Shown: positions 32,501 through 47,500, counted from the first letter of the stretch. The stretch is DNA of 64,000 nt from Apus apus (GCF_020740795.1 NC_067301.1:3286001-3350000), one strand, 5' to 3'. The notes: generated by a model from the sequence alone, not told the origin. A program made the numbers and translations.

Positions 32501-35500
32501 TTCTGTTCTGTGCAGCCTCGGGGATGACCCCATGGCAGTCACTGCCTCCCTGGGCTTGGTGAAGAGCTCAAGAGAGCAGAGTCTCTCTGCCTGCATGCTT
32601 GGAAGAGACTGCTTCTCCCCTCCTCTAGATCCCTGACAAGCATCACAGGGCAGAGGAGGGAGGTTAAAGGGAAAAACTGAGCAGGAAAAGGGGTAGGTAC
32701 TGCTGGGTGGAGGCAGGAGGTGGCATGATCTAGACATGACTTGCAGCTGGACTTAAGGGCAGGAGGGGCTGGCGTGGCCTCCTGCAGCCACTCCTACTGC
32801 TGCTCACCCTCTGCCCTGAGCTGAGTATTCCCCTGCTTTCTGTGAGTGGGGAATTGGGCTTGATTGGGTTCCCTGGAACACACACATCCAGCTGCTTCAG
32901 ATAATTTCTAGTTCCCTGCATCGTTTCCAGGAAGAGGAGCTGGGTTTTTGCTGTGGTCTTTGCTGGTATAAACCATTGGTGTTTAAGGCTGGCAGTCTGA
33001 CAGAATCCATCCCACTAATCACAGAGCTGCTTGGCTAGGAGCTGGGGAGAGATGTTAATGACATGTATGCACACACACACATACACACCTATGTTCTGAT
33101 TGCTTTTATTCTGGAAAGGTGCAGTTGTGTTTGACAGAGTGGGAAAAGGCACATGTAGAGTCCCTTTCTTTCTCCTCTGTCTTCCTTTACCTCCTTGGTT
33201 GTCCCCTGCCTCAACACAGGACTGAGATCTCCTTATGTTTTGTTAATATCTGTTATAGATAGTGGTGGGACTGTGAGGGATTGCAGGGGTGGGAGGGAGG
33301 GGGGTGGAAAGAGGAAACGAAGCACACAGCTGTGAGAGCAAACACACAGCACCAAACTGCACAGACAGAGCCTGAGATTTGGCAGGATTTCTGGTGACAC
33401 TTCTGCAATGAAAGAAAAATGATAATGTATGTGGTAGCGGATGAAATGGATCTGGGGGCTGCAGCTGTGGGGATCAAGTGAGATAAATCCAGTGACAAAT
33501 GCATCTCTTGATGGAGATAAATATGCAGCACCTATAAAAAATAAATATTTTTAAAAGAGGGGGATGAGAGTAGGACAGGCTTCACCAGCAGAAGAATAGT
33601 TTTGCTGATGATTCCTTTGTGCTTGTTTGATGGGCTGTTTGCTTTATTGGAAGGGGCAAAGGTGTTAATTTTAACTCCAGTTTTTCTGAGTTGGATGTGT
33701 GATGGCAGGTGGGCATGTGCTGGGGATAAAGGAACAAGAGAAGCCCCTCCTGCTGGGTAATGTGGGACATTCTCCATGTATGTAGCAGGCATCCTGTGGC
33801 AGTATCCCCAGCAGGAGGGCAGTGTCCTGACAGAGAGGGGCTAGGGGTGACTGTCACCTCTTGATTAACATTTATTACTTACTCACTTGGCATGTAAGAT
33901 CAAGCCAATGTGTAGGTGTGGCAGGAGGGAGACCTTTTCTTCCTTCCCCCTCCTCTGTCTCTTGAGGCAGGACATTTTGAAGCCATGACTAGAGAAGGCA
34001 GTACTGTATTTGACTAGAAACCCTTTGTCTCTATCAGGATAGCATCTGCAGGTCCCAGCTGAGATGAAGGTTCTGTTGTGGTTAACCATTTGCTTTTGCA
34101 TTGTTGGGTCTCTCTTTGTGAATTAGGTGTCTGTGTGTGTGTGTATGTGTACGTGTGTGGCTCTAGCAAAGAGCTTGGCCTGCAGAATTTGAACAACACT
34201 CCAGAGGTTTGTCTTGGAATTGGTAAAAACTGTTAGCAGACAGTGTAGTAAACTGGAATTGGAGCCAAGAGTCTTTGCATCTTCCCAGCCCAGGGTGGCA
34301 GGACCCCCAAGGTTGAAGATGGGTGATACCTTGGGGTATGGCATCAGCTGAAGGGAAGAGACTCCCCGTGCTGTCTGTGGGGGTGGGAGTGTTGGGGTGT
34401 TCTTGCTGATAGGATCTGTTTATGGAAACTATTACGTTGCTTTCGTTCTTCCTCTCCTTTTCCTCCTCACAGCTAAAATCTTTCCTGAAGGAATGCAAGA
34501 TTGCCAACTACTGCAAGCCTATCCGGCAGCTCCTGGAGAAACTGCAGGAAAATTCTGCCTACATTTCCAGCAGGCGTCAGAAAGCTACCTTTGGGGTGGC
34601 CAGCAGGGAGTCTGTGGTGAGTCTGCTGCTTCCATTTGGGCTTCCTGGAAAGACAGTCAGACTCCAGCTGCTGGGCTGGAGCGGGTGGCAGAGGGAGGAG
34701 GGATGATGGCAACGAGGGCGTGTGGGGTGGGGCAGATGTTCACAAACAACTGAGCTCGGCAGGGCTCTGATGCTTTAGCTGGCAAGACTCTGCTGCCAAG
34801 AGCCTCATGGAAAACATAGCCCATAAATTACACCCTGCTATGATTTATAACCCACACAGACACAGAAGAGCCTTGCTTTGCTGGGCATCTCCTTTGCTGA
34901 GAAGTGTCTTGGGTTTCATCATCCCATTCCTGATACGTAGGTGCCAGTCCATGCCTCAAGTGGTGGTGGGGGGGGAATTCTGCTGCCTCTGTAAACTTAT
35001 TGCTTGAAGTTTTGTTCCTTTTCTTTTGCTGTGCTCCATCCTTTGGCAACCTGTTGATCTGAGCTAAAGTCTGAAATCCAGGTCTGATGTAAATGAAGCT
35101 TTGTTTGGGTGTCCTTTGGGCTGAACATTCTATCTTTGCTTTTCATCCAGCACAGCAGCCTCTGCAAGCCTGATAGCAGAGGAGCTGTGTGTGTGCATGC
35201 CTCTGTGAGGGGAAGCAGTGGGTCTGACTCTTCCTTGCCTGGCAGGAGAGAGATGGAAATACCTCTTGTCTGCATAGCAATGGATGGGTCAGGGTGGGCT
35301 CTCTGGCCACATGATATCACTGGGAAGTCTGGAGTTCTGCATCACTGAAAGCTCCACCTGTTGGCATGGAGCTGGGCATGGAGTAAAAGTTACAATGCAG
35401 ACTAATTTATCTTCAGACACTCAGAAACTGCAGGAAAAATATCCTTGAAGATCCTAACATAGCAATGGCAGGACACAGCAGAACTATTCTGGGATTAAGG

Positions 35501-38500
35501 GGTTGATGGAACTGGGTTTGAAGTGACTAAGTGTTTGTTTGGTTCTGTAAATGCTATTCTGGGTTGGATTGTTTTGCTAAAGGAATTAATGCTTCTCATC
35601 TGGAGTAAAGTGGTTAGGGTTTTGTTGGTTTGTATTTTTTGTGGGCAATGCTGTGATCACCCACCCACTCTGCAGAGGCAGAGATTTCATCCCCTATGGC
35701 TCTCCATGAGACAGATGGGCTGGGGAAGGTCGTTGGCTAAATAAAACAGGATTTCCAACAACTCTGCCACTGTCTGCTCTTCCCAGCAACTCTGGCTGCA
35801 GTCCCTTGTGTAGGAGCTAAATGATGGTGTTAACATCTTGCTGCCTGTGTGTCTCCTAGTTGGCATTGGTGCACCTGCTTTCCCAGGGACATCTGGGTGG
35901 CTGAGCAGCATGAACCAGGCAGGGTTGGCTCTGGAGGGGCAGCAGCAGGCAGCCTGCCTGGAGGACAGGAGGTTGGAGAAGGGAAGCAGGCTCCAGTTTG
36001 CCAAGCCTGTTTGGAGATAGCTCTTCTGCCATTTTGCAGGACAGACCCATGGTGTGAAGTGCTGCTCAGGGAGGATGCCTGGACTGCCTGTGCAATCTGT
36101 ATTCTTGTACTGTGCTGGGAGAAGGGAGCCTTTCTCTTCCTTTGGATAATGGAACACCAGTGCTCCTGGGAGCAGAGGATACAGCCCCCTCAATACTTCT
36201 GTGGGGTGGAAGAGCCACAGTGGCTCATCTTTTGTGTCCAGAGAGCAGGTTTTGGGCCCAGCTGCCCCTTCATTTTCCCCCTGTGCCTTTGCAAGCAGAT
36301 GGTGTTGATTCCCAAGAAGGGTCAAAGCTCCCACAGAGACTGGACTTCCCAGAACGATTTGGAGTGTCCCTCAAAGTCTGGGTTGAGTTTACCAGGCTGT
36401 CTCCAAGATATGTGGGACATTGGCACCTCCCATGAGCAAACACTGCCAGAAAAGGGAAGAAGAAGGGGGGGGGGGAGGTATTTGCATGTCTCCCTTGCCA
36501 GCAAAAGCAATTGGAAGCAAATGCTCTCTGGTTTTCACATGCATGCATTTGTGCTGCTCCAGTCCAGGGAGCAGAGCCCAAATCCTGAGCTCATTCTTCC
36601 ATGCAACATGCTGAAGTGCCATGCAATTCCATGGGGGGAATTACAGAGCAGCAGGCATGCTTTAGAAAGGTGGGGTTTACCAGAGGATCTATATTATATC
36701 ATTTTAAAGAAGAAACAGCCTGGAGATTGAACTTAGTGCTGCGGGGGGAGCGTTGAGGTGCAATGTTTAAGGAGGACTCCCTCCTCACATCCCAGGAGCT
36801 GTGGTCTGGAGGGATAGACACACCAGATGAATTCAGTCTGACTTCTTCCACGCTATTTGAAGATGGAGAACTTTTTTATTTTTGTGTAAGAAGCAGGTTA
36901 ATATTTGAGATGGAAGGTTTTTCTGGAGGATGGGTGATGATCTTTGTTCCATGTGTCCAGAGAGGTGCTAGCACTGGGGTGCCTTACAGAAGGAGAGTTC
37001 CAGTTGGTTAAAGTGGGTGTGGTGGCATCTACTCAGTCAGAATTCCCATTGAGGTGTTCTGACTAGAAAGATGGGAGTGTTCTAGTGGTCTTTATATCTG
37101 GATTTGAGTAAAACCAAAAGAGCTGTATCAGACAGAACAAAAAGACTTTTGCTCTCTGTAAGAAGCCTTTCCCAGAAGCTGTCCATACCAAGCAGCATCA
37201 GGAAATGGCCTGATTACAGCTGGCAGCCTAATAGGAGCCTGATCTATAGATGGGGTGACTTGGTATCCCCTTGCTGTGGTGGTGGGGCAGGGGCAGGGAG
37301 GCTGTGCTGTCTCCTCCCTGGCGTCTCCGCCTGCCAGCCCGTGTCTGCTCCCGCTCTCCTCCCGGCACTGCTGGTCGGCAGACACAGGCTCCAAGCCCTG
37401 CAGACCTGAGGCCATGGTACAAGCAGTCCCGTGGGGGTTGAGAGTCTGGGACCCATGATTACCAGAAATAGCCTGCTTGGCTTGATGCAGCATGGACAGT
37501 GACTGTAGGAGGATGCACATGGAGATTTTGCGCCGCTAGAGCGCAGGTGACGCGATCTGGTCACCGTTTAATTGCCAAAGTTCATCTCCTGGTGTCAGCT
37601 GCAGAGACCACAGATCATCTCCCCTTCCCTCCCAGTGATGGGCCGAATCAAGAGCTGGCAGAGATGGATTCCCAATATCCAGAGTACTTGCTTATTTGTG
37701 TAAGCTGGGAGCTCTGTGCTGATACCCACAGCGGAGACCTGCTCTTTCTGGTTTCTTTTTCATCCACTGCTCTTCAAACACACTTTTCCCTGCACCTTGG
37801 CTCACAGGCTGCAGCCAACACACCATAGCTCCCTAGTTTTGGGGCTCAGCTCCCTAGAAGCAATTGATTTAGCATCTGATGGAGGATATTTGAGCTGCTG
37901 CTGTGTTTTCTGCAGTGAAGATGGTCTGACCTTTTTGTTCCTGCACTCAGACAGGAGCATCAAGTTCACACAGCTGCCTGTACAGAGCTCTGGATTTGTT
38001 CTCAGTCCTGGATTCAGGATACTCTTTTTTTGGATCTGTGTGGACCTTCAGGTGCATCTGTGCTAACCTGTATTCCTGTTCCTTATTCCCTTCCTCATTA
38101 GCCTGTTTCAGTTCCTACTTTTATGTCATGTCTTTCTGCTTACATTAGATTTGCTGCAGGCAAAGCCTCTGGGCAGTGTGGTAATCCAGTAAACAGGGAC
38201 AGTTCTGGGTGGGTTTTAAGTTAAAAAGAATGTATTTTAGTGTGACACACCCCCACACCCCTTTCAGCATGAACATGCCGAGAGATTGAAGAGTAAACTA
38301 ATTTTTAACCATCTTAATTTGCTTCCCACCGTTCATGGTGTTTCCACCTCCATGTTCTCCTCTGGACAGTGGAAGCAGGCTTGGCACTTCTTCATGCTCT
38401 GCTCTCTCAAGGTTGGGATGAGGCCAAGACCCTGCAGGGGAATGTTTGTTTCAAACACAAACACTTGTCTGTAGAACAGGGGGGAAAAGGCAATCAGGTA

Positions 38501-41500
38501 TCTTGGGTGCTTAGGTCTTGTAAATGCTTGCATGAGATTTTTCTGAATTAAAAAAACCCAAGAACTGTGCAGGTGATCAAATTACTCCATTGAAGGAGAA
38601 GGGGACAGATTTTGTTCTGATAAATCCTCTGATCTGCCCCCTTTGATTCCTACCTTCAGGTTTCAGTTAATTAATGACTTTTTCACTACAGTAGGCTGCA
38701 CCATCTCTGGCATTGGCCAACCTGTCCATCTCATCTTTGGGCTTTCTTGGATCTTGCAGTGCCCAGGCACTGCCTTACCAAAGGAGAGCTGACAGTCCCA
38801 CCACTCCTGACTCAGTAGTTCCTTAAATGATTGTGCCCGAAATCACACTTAGTCCTGCTTGCATTCATAGCCATTGTTGCCAGTTTTCTCCCCAGGAGCT
38901 GGGAGAAGGTGGTTTGGGAAAGAATCTAAACCTCTGCTCTTGATTCCTTGCCTTTGCCAAAGCTGTTGTGGAAAACTGCTTTGAAAACTTATCTGAAATT
39001 TGCACCTCTTCTCTTCACAGGAACAATGGGAGAAGCAGCTCAAAGAGGAGGGGACACCTCTGACCAAGTATTATGCTCAGTGGAAGAAGCTGAGAGAGAA
39101 GGAGATACAGCTGGAAATCAGTGGCAAAGAAAGAGTAAGGATGAAATGCTTGAGTTATTGTCCATTTTCTGTGTCATGGGGAGACAGAGCAGTGTCCTGG
39201 CAGCAGGAGAGCTCCACTGGTGAGGGCTGGCACTGGCTCTGAGCTGTGCATTCCTGGGAGGAGCAAGAGCCTGGCTGGTGTCTTCAGCTCCCTGCAGAAG
39301 ATTTGTCTTGCTGGGATCTCTAGGAGCAACACCTGTGTCCTCTGCCTGTTGCTTTAGGCAGTTGGCATCATTTCTTGCAAGTTGTGTGGCTTTCTTAAAG
39401 GTAAAACAGGTTGAGTTGAGCTCATCCAGGCCTTTAGCTGTTTTTGCAGAATGAGACTGGGTTGCCATGCTAAAACCTACCTTGGCAAGAAAAGAGGAGA
39501 GGGGAGGGTACCTCCTTCTTAGCAAAAGGGGTATCAGAGATGAGTTCTGGGTTGCATTGTCTCATTTCAGCCCTGTGGGGTGGCTGGTTGTGAGGTGCTA
39601 TCTGGACAGAAGTGCTCAGGCTGCTGTTTCCCACATCTCCTGCCCAAGGAAAGGCTCCTTGGCCACTCCTCGTGGCAGTGCTGCAGAAGGAGGGGGTGGG
39701 AGCTGCATTAGGAGGCTGAAGGAAAGCTGTCTGGATGCTAATGCAGTGAAAGTGGCTGAGCTGGGCTCTTGGCCAGGGAGCAGGAAATAGATATAATTGG
39801 TGTCTCCAGCGTATGGTGGGGAACAATTAAAATAATCAATGGGACAGGAGGATGATTGGCTCTGAGCCAAGTCCCTGAGCATGGTAGAAGGCCTGGGAGA
39901 TCCTAGAAATGCTCAGTATTGTATACCAGCCTGAGCTAAGGACAGGAGGCTGCAGTTCCCCTGGGGAAGCCATGCAGAGGGAACAAAAAGCACAGTTGTT
40001 CTCTGTGCAAACCCAGCAGGAGAGTGTGGCTTTTGCAGAGACGAAATGAGGTGGGGGGAGATAAGAAAAGAGCAAGAAGTGATGGCTGTGAGGGGGGGCT
40101 AAACTCTTGCCCAAAACTGCTGGTGTGATCTCACACTTCCCTGGTACTGCAGCAGCTATTGCAAGGGGAGGGGAAATCAGGCCTCAGTGCAGACAAGACA
40201 TGTTAAAGATTGGAGAGGAGCTGGAGCTCCTTGGGGTGTCCAGAAGCAGCTGAGGTGGAGAGCTTGAGGGGGGGTTGCAAGGCCCAAGAGAGTGAATTCT
40301 GAAACCAGAGGAAGTCAGAAGTGTTGATGAGGTAGAGACTTACTTTCCTTGGAGAAAGTGGGCTAAACAGATAAACTGCAGAGAGAGACAGAGTTTGGGG
40401 CTCTCTGAGAGGCCTGTGGCTGCCTGACATCTTTCCTTGGTGAATGGGGCTGTTGTCTCTCTCGGTGGGGACTGCGAGCTTAATGATGCAGCATTGTGAG
40501 TCCCAGCAGGAGAGTGAACACCATGAGGCCCATTAGAGCTGGGAAAATCCATGTCCCATTAGCAGCCATTGGGGGGAAAAAATAGTAACAGAAGAAATCA
40601 GCCTGGCTCTCAGCTGCTGCGAGCTGCAGCTTGCCTTGGATAACAGCACTGACCCCCTCTGCCCATTCCATTTGCTTTTCCCAATGGTTTGTAATGGGAT
40701 GGAGACTAATCTGCTTCGTGAGACACAGTAGATTGTAACCCTCTAGCTGGGGATTAAAAGACTGGCCCCCAAATTACCTAATTACTGCTGCTGTGTGATG
40801 AACACAGGCTGTCACTGTGAGCTGGGGCTCAGGACCAGGCTCATTCCTGTGCTTTGTGATCACTCCACAGCTAGTGGAGTTTTCTGGGGCCTTTATTTTG
40901 AGGTGCTCATCTTGAAAGGCCCTCCTGTGGAGTCTTAGCAAGTTGGAGGTAGCACAACTCAGCATGATTCAACACCAGGTCCTTTTTAATACGCTCACTT
41001 TGGGCTCAGGCAGTGTTGGTGTCACCCAAAACTCTGGGCTGCCTCTGGGAATAGGAACTTTTTCCTAGGCAGTATGAAAATATAAAGAAGTCCCAAGTAC
41101 CAGCTCCCTGCTGTGCATCCCCTGCACAGGATACTGGGGAAATTTTTCACCATGTTGATCTCAGTCTCAGTCTTTTGCTGCCTTGAACTGGAGAAGTTTG
41201 GAGAATGGGAGAAGTTTGGAGAACTGGAGGAGACTGATCCACATCATACACCTGAGACATTTTACTCATACACAGCTCCATTTCCACTCCAAACCTATGG
41301 AATGATGTGTTCCGTGGAAACATCCCATCCTTAGGATATGTGAGGAGGGAGACTAGGACCTTGGATGATTTTTGCATTTCATTTACTGGTCACTCCAGCA
41401 ATATATCACTGATACATTTTACCCTTGAGACCTCAGTGTTTTATTTCTGGAGCCTCTCATTGAATCAATATTTCTGGAGCATCTCCCACTGCCTTCCTAC

Positions 41501-44500
41501 TCTCCATAAATGCCAGAACAGATGAGAGGAATGAAGCATGAGCTTGTCTTGTCCACCAGAACTGGTAGGGGCTAAGGAAAATATTGTCACCACAGCAGCA
41601 CCCCTGCCCCACGATGGAGCACAGCCCCCCTAGGGAAGAGGACAGTCACAGCATGGCATTAATCAGCTGAGGGTGGCCCTTGGCAGTGACTCTGCTGCTC
41701 TTGCTTCCCAACTCTGGCATGAGAACATGCTCTTTGGAAAGCCAGTCTCTTCCTGCATCTTCCCAGCACAGAGAAAGCCCTTCAGGGCTCTGCAGGGCTG
41801 GTGGCAGGAGAGGCAAAAGGCAGGTGGGAAGATGATTTCATGTGAGGATCCTGCTAAGAGTGGCTGGCGATTTGCTCCCCTCTCCCCTTCTCTGGCCAGC
41901 TTCTGACTTTCCATCCTGGTGCTGCAGGTTACTGCAGCTCCCAGAATCAATATTGCCCAGCTGGGGACCATAACCATGGAACAGGCTGGGAGAAATTGCT
42001 GGAATTGGCTGCAGGAGCAAACGCATGTCTCTGGTCTCTCCCCCCATCCCTGTTCTCTTTTTCCCCTCTCTGCTCAGAGCTGCTTCTGCCTGAGCTTTGC
42101 TGCACTTCCCCCTGGAGGAAGCTGGGGGGAGGGTTGGGGTGGATGTGGCCAGAGGGGACTGTGCTGAGGGGTGGTCTGTGGGGTGGGAGAGAGCAAATGA
42201 GTTACTACTAGCAGGGTGAATGTTTCCAAGCAAGCTAATGTGTGCTAATGCCTGAGTGCTTCCCAGGAGCTGTGCAGCCAGGCACAGGCAGCAGGCAGCT
42301 GATGTTCAGGGAGCACTTGGGATTTAATTTGCATTCTGATTATCTTTGCCCTGCTGGCCTGAGCCCTTGCAAGTAAATCCTCCCCCTAATCCCCCTCCGG
42401 AGAGGTGTAAAGAGCAGTGAGGTGGTGTCAATTGCAAGTACTTAATGGCATTGATATTGGCTATCTGCAGCAGCAAGGCTCTTGGCCCATTGATCTCCAG
42501 AAGGGCTGGCAACTGGGGAAGTGGTGGCGCAGAGAGACCTTCAGCATCCTCAGCACCTTGAACTGTGCTGAAATCCACAGCCACAGAGACAGTGCCTCTG
42601 CTCTCACTGTCACAGCTCTGGCCTGGCTGGAAATCTGCTCCTTCAGAGGTGACCAGCACAGTCTGACTGTGCTTGGCTGCCCAAGCCCTCAGGCCCTGTG
42701 TGGCTTTCAGTCCAGTGACCTAGGACAGCCAGCTTGTGTGGACCTCTTGCATTTTCAGCCATGCTAAGGTACCAGCAGTAGACAGCCCATTAGCAAAAGT
42801 AGTTTATTAGGTAAAGATCAATAGAGCAGTGGTGCTTTGCCTGTATCATTCACCCGTGTAACTGACTCACAAATCTCTTGCTCTCCTGGTTGGCACACCT
42901 GACTGTTTTTGCCAGTGTGGCTTGTACATACTGGGCAAAGCCAAGTTCCTGTGTTTAAGCTCAGCATTTTATGTTTAAAAGTACAAATTAAGGTTGTTCT
43001 TACTGTTTGTTTTGGTTTTTTCAGCTTGAAGATCTGAACTTCCCAGAAATTAAACGTAAGAAGCAAGATGAAAGGAAGGAAGAAGACAAGAAGGAATTCA
43101 AGGAACTCTTTGAGCTGGACAGTGATTCTGATGAGGAGAATGTTGGATTCCCTATAAAAGGTATGGGGCTGGGCCTGGACATTCCTCCTTCTTGTCCAGG
43201 ATTCTGTATGATATGGGTCCATACAGCTCTGCCCTGTGGGGCATGCACACTGGCCATGTTCAGATCAAAGGAGAAGCTGTTCGGGAGAGAGCACGAGGTG
43301 ATTATGTGTTTTGGAGGCTTTTTTAGGTAGTAGAAGGTAATTTGGAGGCTTTTTTCTCTCTCTCTTTCCTGCTTTGTCATTTCAGCTCATTTTAAAGCCT
43401 TAGTCCTGCATTAGTGTATTTCTGTACATGACCTGTGCTCTCTCCTCCCCTTCACACCTTCCTTTTGTCACAGACACTGACCTGGACACCACAGACCCTG
43501 CTTTTCAGAGGCTTCCAATTTTTAATTCCCAAAGAGTGTGTTCTCCTTGTGCTCATAACCCTGTGCAGGTTCTGGGCTGAAGTCTCACCTTGGAGAACAC
43601 CAAAGTGTCTGCTGTCTTTTTGCACTCTGAGGTGGAGGTGCAGAAATCCATGGTTTGTTTCCACACCTCTAAAAGCAGAATAAGGATGATGTCCCACCTG
43701 GCAGCACGTTGGGCTTGTGCTGTGTGTGTCATTCCAGACAGGAGCTATCAGAGGGCCTGGCTGCCAGAACAAGGACCTTTGATGGAAGAATGGTTATCCC
43801 CTCTTGGCTTCTGCTCCTGATTTATTTATTTTGTAGTGACTGATGTTGCAAACATTCCTGACAAGGCAAGGAAGCCTGGAGCCTCTAGAGAAAAGGGAGT
43901 GGTGTCAACTCTCTGGCTGTGACCACGAGGGGGCCACAGTAAATTGTGGAACCTGCCTGAGAAGTTCACCACCTAGTTTGAGGAAAAACTTTGATGTTCT
44001 TTTTTGTAATTTGGAATATCACAGGTTTTCTGAATGCATTGTCCTTCATTTGGTAGGGTGACTTGCAGGAATGCAGAGTTCTCTTGCTTGGAGGTTTAAT
44101 TTGATGAAGTCTGTTGTGCACATGAGGATAGATCTTGAGACCACAGGACCTCTGAGCACTGTCTGCCTCACAGGCATCTGTGAGGCAGGAGGAAGAAAAA
44201 CTCTTGGAAAACTCTTGTTTGATGGCTTGAGGTTGAAGTCAGTGGATTTTTGTGGGTAGGAGAGCAAAAGTGACTGACCAAGGCACTGAAAGATCAGTGT
44301 GACATCCAGATGATTTGCTGAGATATATCCTGGAGATCTGGGGTTGTCCTGCCTGCCCTGTGAGTCAATTCCTTGGAAGCATCCTGATGGCTTCTACGAA
44401 GGCAATGATAAATGCAGGTCAGAAGGCAGCTTGCTGGGAGCCAGGGGAACCTGGGATCTCTTCCTGTGCTGCCCAGGAACTGGCTTGGGAGGTTTCGTGG

Positions 44501-47500
44501 ACTGGTGGATATTGTGAAGAGAGTGCAAATGAGGACTCGGGTCCTCGTGGTATCAAAGGCTCTCCCTGCTCTGCTTGTGTCAGTCCCACAGCTGCTGTAT
44601 CTGGTCACTCAGTGTCCCTCAGCACTGCAGGGCCAGAAATGGGGTCTTGCCTTCCAGCATTTCTGGGTCAGATGCCTCTCCATAGACTTTGTTCCTAGTA
44701 GGGTGTTTTCTGGAGAGAGGGAGCAGATGAGCCCTTCTGACACAACTGACACACTTATTTACAGACATGGGCAGGAGGAGATGAAGCTGGTGGGCTACAC
44801 CCTCCCTGCTCTGGGAATAGAAGCAAGAGCATGGTTTGGGAATGCCAAGGCTGATGTAGGGAAAGATTAGGAAGCTCACTGGAAGGGTCAACCATCCCAG
44901 AGATGTCCCTGCTCTCCTCATCAGCAAGGCTTGGCAGCAGCACCCAGAACTGTTCAGAGTTCTTAGGGGAAAGAGCCAGTTCCAGAGTACTGGGGACATG
45001 TTGGTCTCTGCAATGAAGGGGGAGGAGGGGAAGGACTTCTGGAAAGGAAGGGATTCCCTGCCAGAAAAGTCCTAGCTAGATAGTTGAAGTGGTTTCTTGC
45101 TGTAACTTATCTTCTTATGCAACCCCTTAGTTAAATCTGTCAGGATGGTTGCTCTGGTCTGGAAAACTCCTCCTGATGATTACTACATAAAAGTCTGGAT
45201 TTTAGAACCTGCTGCTGGTGCAGCATGATTGTGGCTTTCTGGTGGGATTCTGGAGGAGTGAAAATGGCTCCCATCTCTCCCCAGCCCCAGCGTTTGGCTT
45301 GGCAGAACTGTTCCTGTGTTGACAGGACATTCCTGTTCCCATCAGTAGTTGTTTTGGCCTGTCAAATCCCAGACAAAATTCACAAGAGTGGAAAACTGCC
45401 TGCTAAAAGCCAGGAAATCATCTGTTTTCTGTGATTTAGCTGCTGTTTAAAGCCCCCCCATACCTTTTCTTTTTCTTTAAAATAAGGATTGAATCAGTGA
45501 AATGTTGATTTCAGTTCACAATGTCTTTGATCTCTCTGGAAGATCTGGTAGGCCTGGAGAGCAGCTAGAGTTCTTGGGTTAACTATTGCTAGCCAGAACA
45601 TCTTGCTCAGTAACTCACCTCTTTGTATTTCTCAGAGCAGAGCAAACTTCTGAAGAGCTCCTTCCAGTCCCAGGCAGGGAGTGAAGGGCACAGTTTTCCC
45701 AAACGAAGAGGGGAACTCCCTGTTCTCCCAGTTTGCCATTAGTCAGATCAATTGGTGGGGGGTGCTGGGCAGGAGCAGTCCCTGCTCAGACAGTCTGCAT
45801 GAAAAATCTAAGCGTAATAATTGAGACAGGAGAGGGAGGGATGTCTTAGCACAGTTGGAGTGGGGTTTGGGGCAGGAATTTGAGCCCAGGTGTCAGGGTC
45901 CCAGCCTGGTGGGCCCTGGTGGCTGTTCCTGGTTGTTTTGGTCTCTGCTTGGCAGTGGTGCAGCCACACCAGGGGAGGAGTTGCAAGCAGGGTATTGTTG
46001 GTGCAGCAGTCGTGGCTGCCCAGGAAAAGGAAGGGGAGTGATGAACTTGCCATTTTTTTTTTTTTGATCTTGTGGATCTAAGGGGAGATTCCCCCTGCCT
46101 TGTGCAGGCAGAGCTGGAAGCTGCCTGCTCATTTCAGCAGGGTTGCACACCAAAGGGGCAGGAAAGGTGGGGAACTCCATCACATCGAGACAAGCTGCCC
46201 TCTGGAATGGAGAGAGCATTTGGTGGCAGGAGAGAGGGTCCCTTGCTTGGGTTTCTGCAAGGTCTGAAGAGGAGAGAGAAACACATTTACACATTTCAGG
46301 AACCCCCGAGCAGGCAAGGGTGGAAAAAGCCAGGAGATGGGGAGGAAAGAGGGTGGATTTGATCAGTCTGTGTATCGCTGGTGGGGGTGGGGAAGTTCAT
46401 GTGTTTCTCTCATTTACCAGCTGACAGATCTCTGGGAGGAAAGAGCTGCTCCTGGAAATTATTAATGGCTTAGAAAGAGGTGCTGGGCTGGCTCCTCATG
46501 AGGCAATTAAAGGCAAGAAGGGAGGGTGGCTGTGGCCTCTCCTGAGCCTGGCTGGAAGGAGGGATCTGTCCACGTGAGGTGTTGGTTGGGCCTCTAATGA
46601 ACTCAAACAAGTTCCTTCATTTTCCCCTCACATAATCATATTACATCAATTTAATGCCAGAGTGGTGGGGGCCAGGGCTGTGGAAGGAGAGGTCAGATAT
46701 TTTCATTTCCTAGCAGAATAATCATGGTCCTTCCCATGGCAAAATTCCTGGTGGGGGCTGACAGCTTGGGGAACTAGAGACAGAATGAGGAGGAAGAGGG
46801 AAGAAGCACTGTTTAACCAGGGCACCCTGGGCATTGTCTTCTGAGTCTTGCTGACCCACTCCTGCCTCAGGAGATGGAAGCTTGAGTTCTGCCTGAGTAC
46901 ATTGTAGGGATGGACTGAGCTTATTGGAGGGGAGGAGGAGGCTGGAAAAGGTCAGTAAATTCCCCTTAGTAGCACAAAGGAATGACCTGAGGGCCTGATA
47001 CCCAGTTCCTGCCCACAGATGGTTTCCCTGCATCCTCTCAGATGAGCTGGTGGCCAGATCTGTTGGTGCTTTTGCTGGTGCTGGTTGATGGATGAGCACG
47101 TGCCCCTCTCAGCTGTCTCCTGAGCTGCTCAGGTGCCCATCACTAAGCCATGGTGTGAGCAGCCCTGCCATCCATCTCCTGCAGAGCAGGTGTCCCAGGG
47201 AGCTCCCTCCATCAGAGGTAGCTTCCCATCCCTGCGGGCTGTGGCAGAGGCTGTGAGCTGGCAGGGCTGACAGATGGGGGTGCAAGCAGAGGGAGCTGGG
47301 AATGCAGCAGCCAGCTTATTAATGGCTCTGTATCCAGTTCAGTGAGTAACACAGGGCAGCGGCTGAGCAGGGAGGATGGGGCAAGAATGAGATGCCACCG
47401 TGGGGCCCAAGAATCACAACATGCAAAAGATGTACAGGCAGTTCCCAAGCAGAGACTGGAGTGTGAATAACTGGCTGCTGCAGCAGTTCTGTAAGCACAG

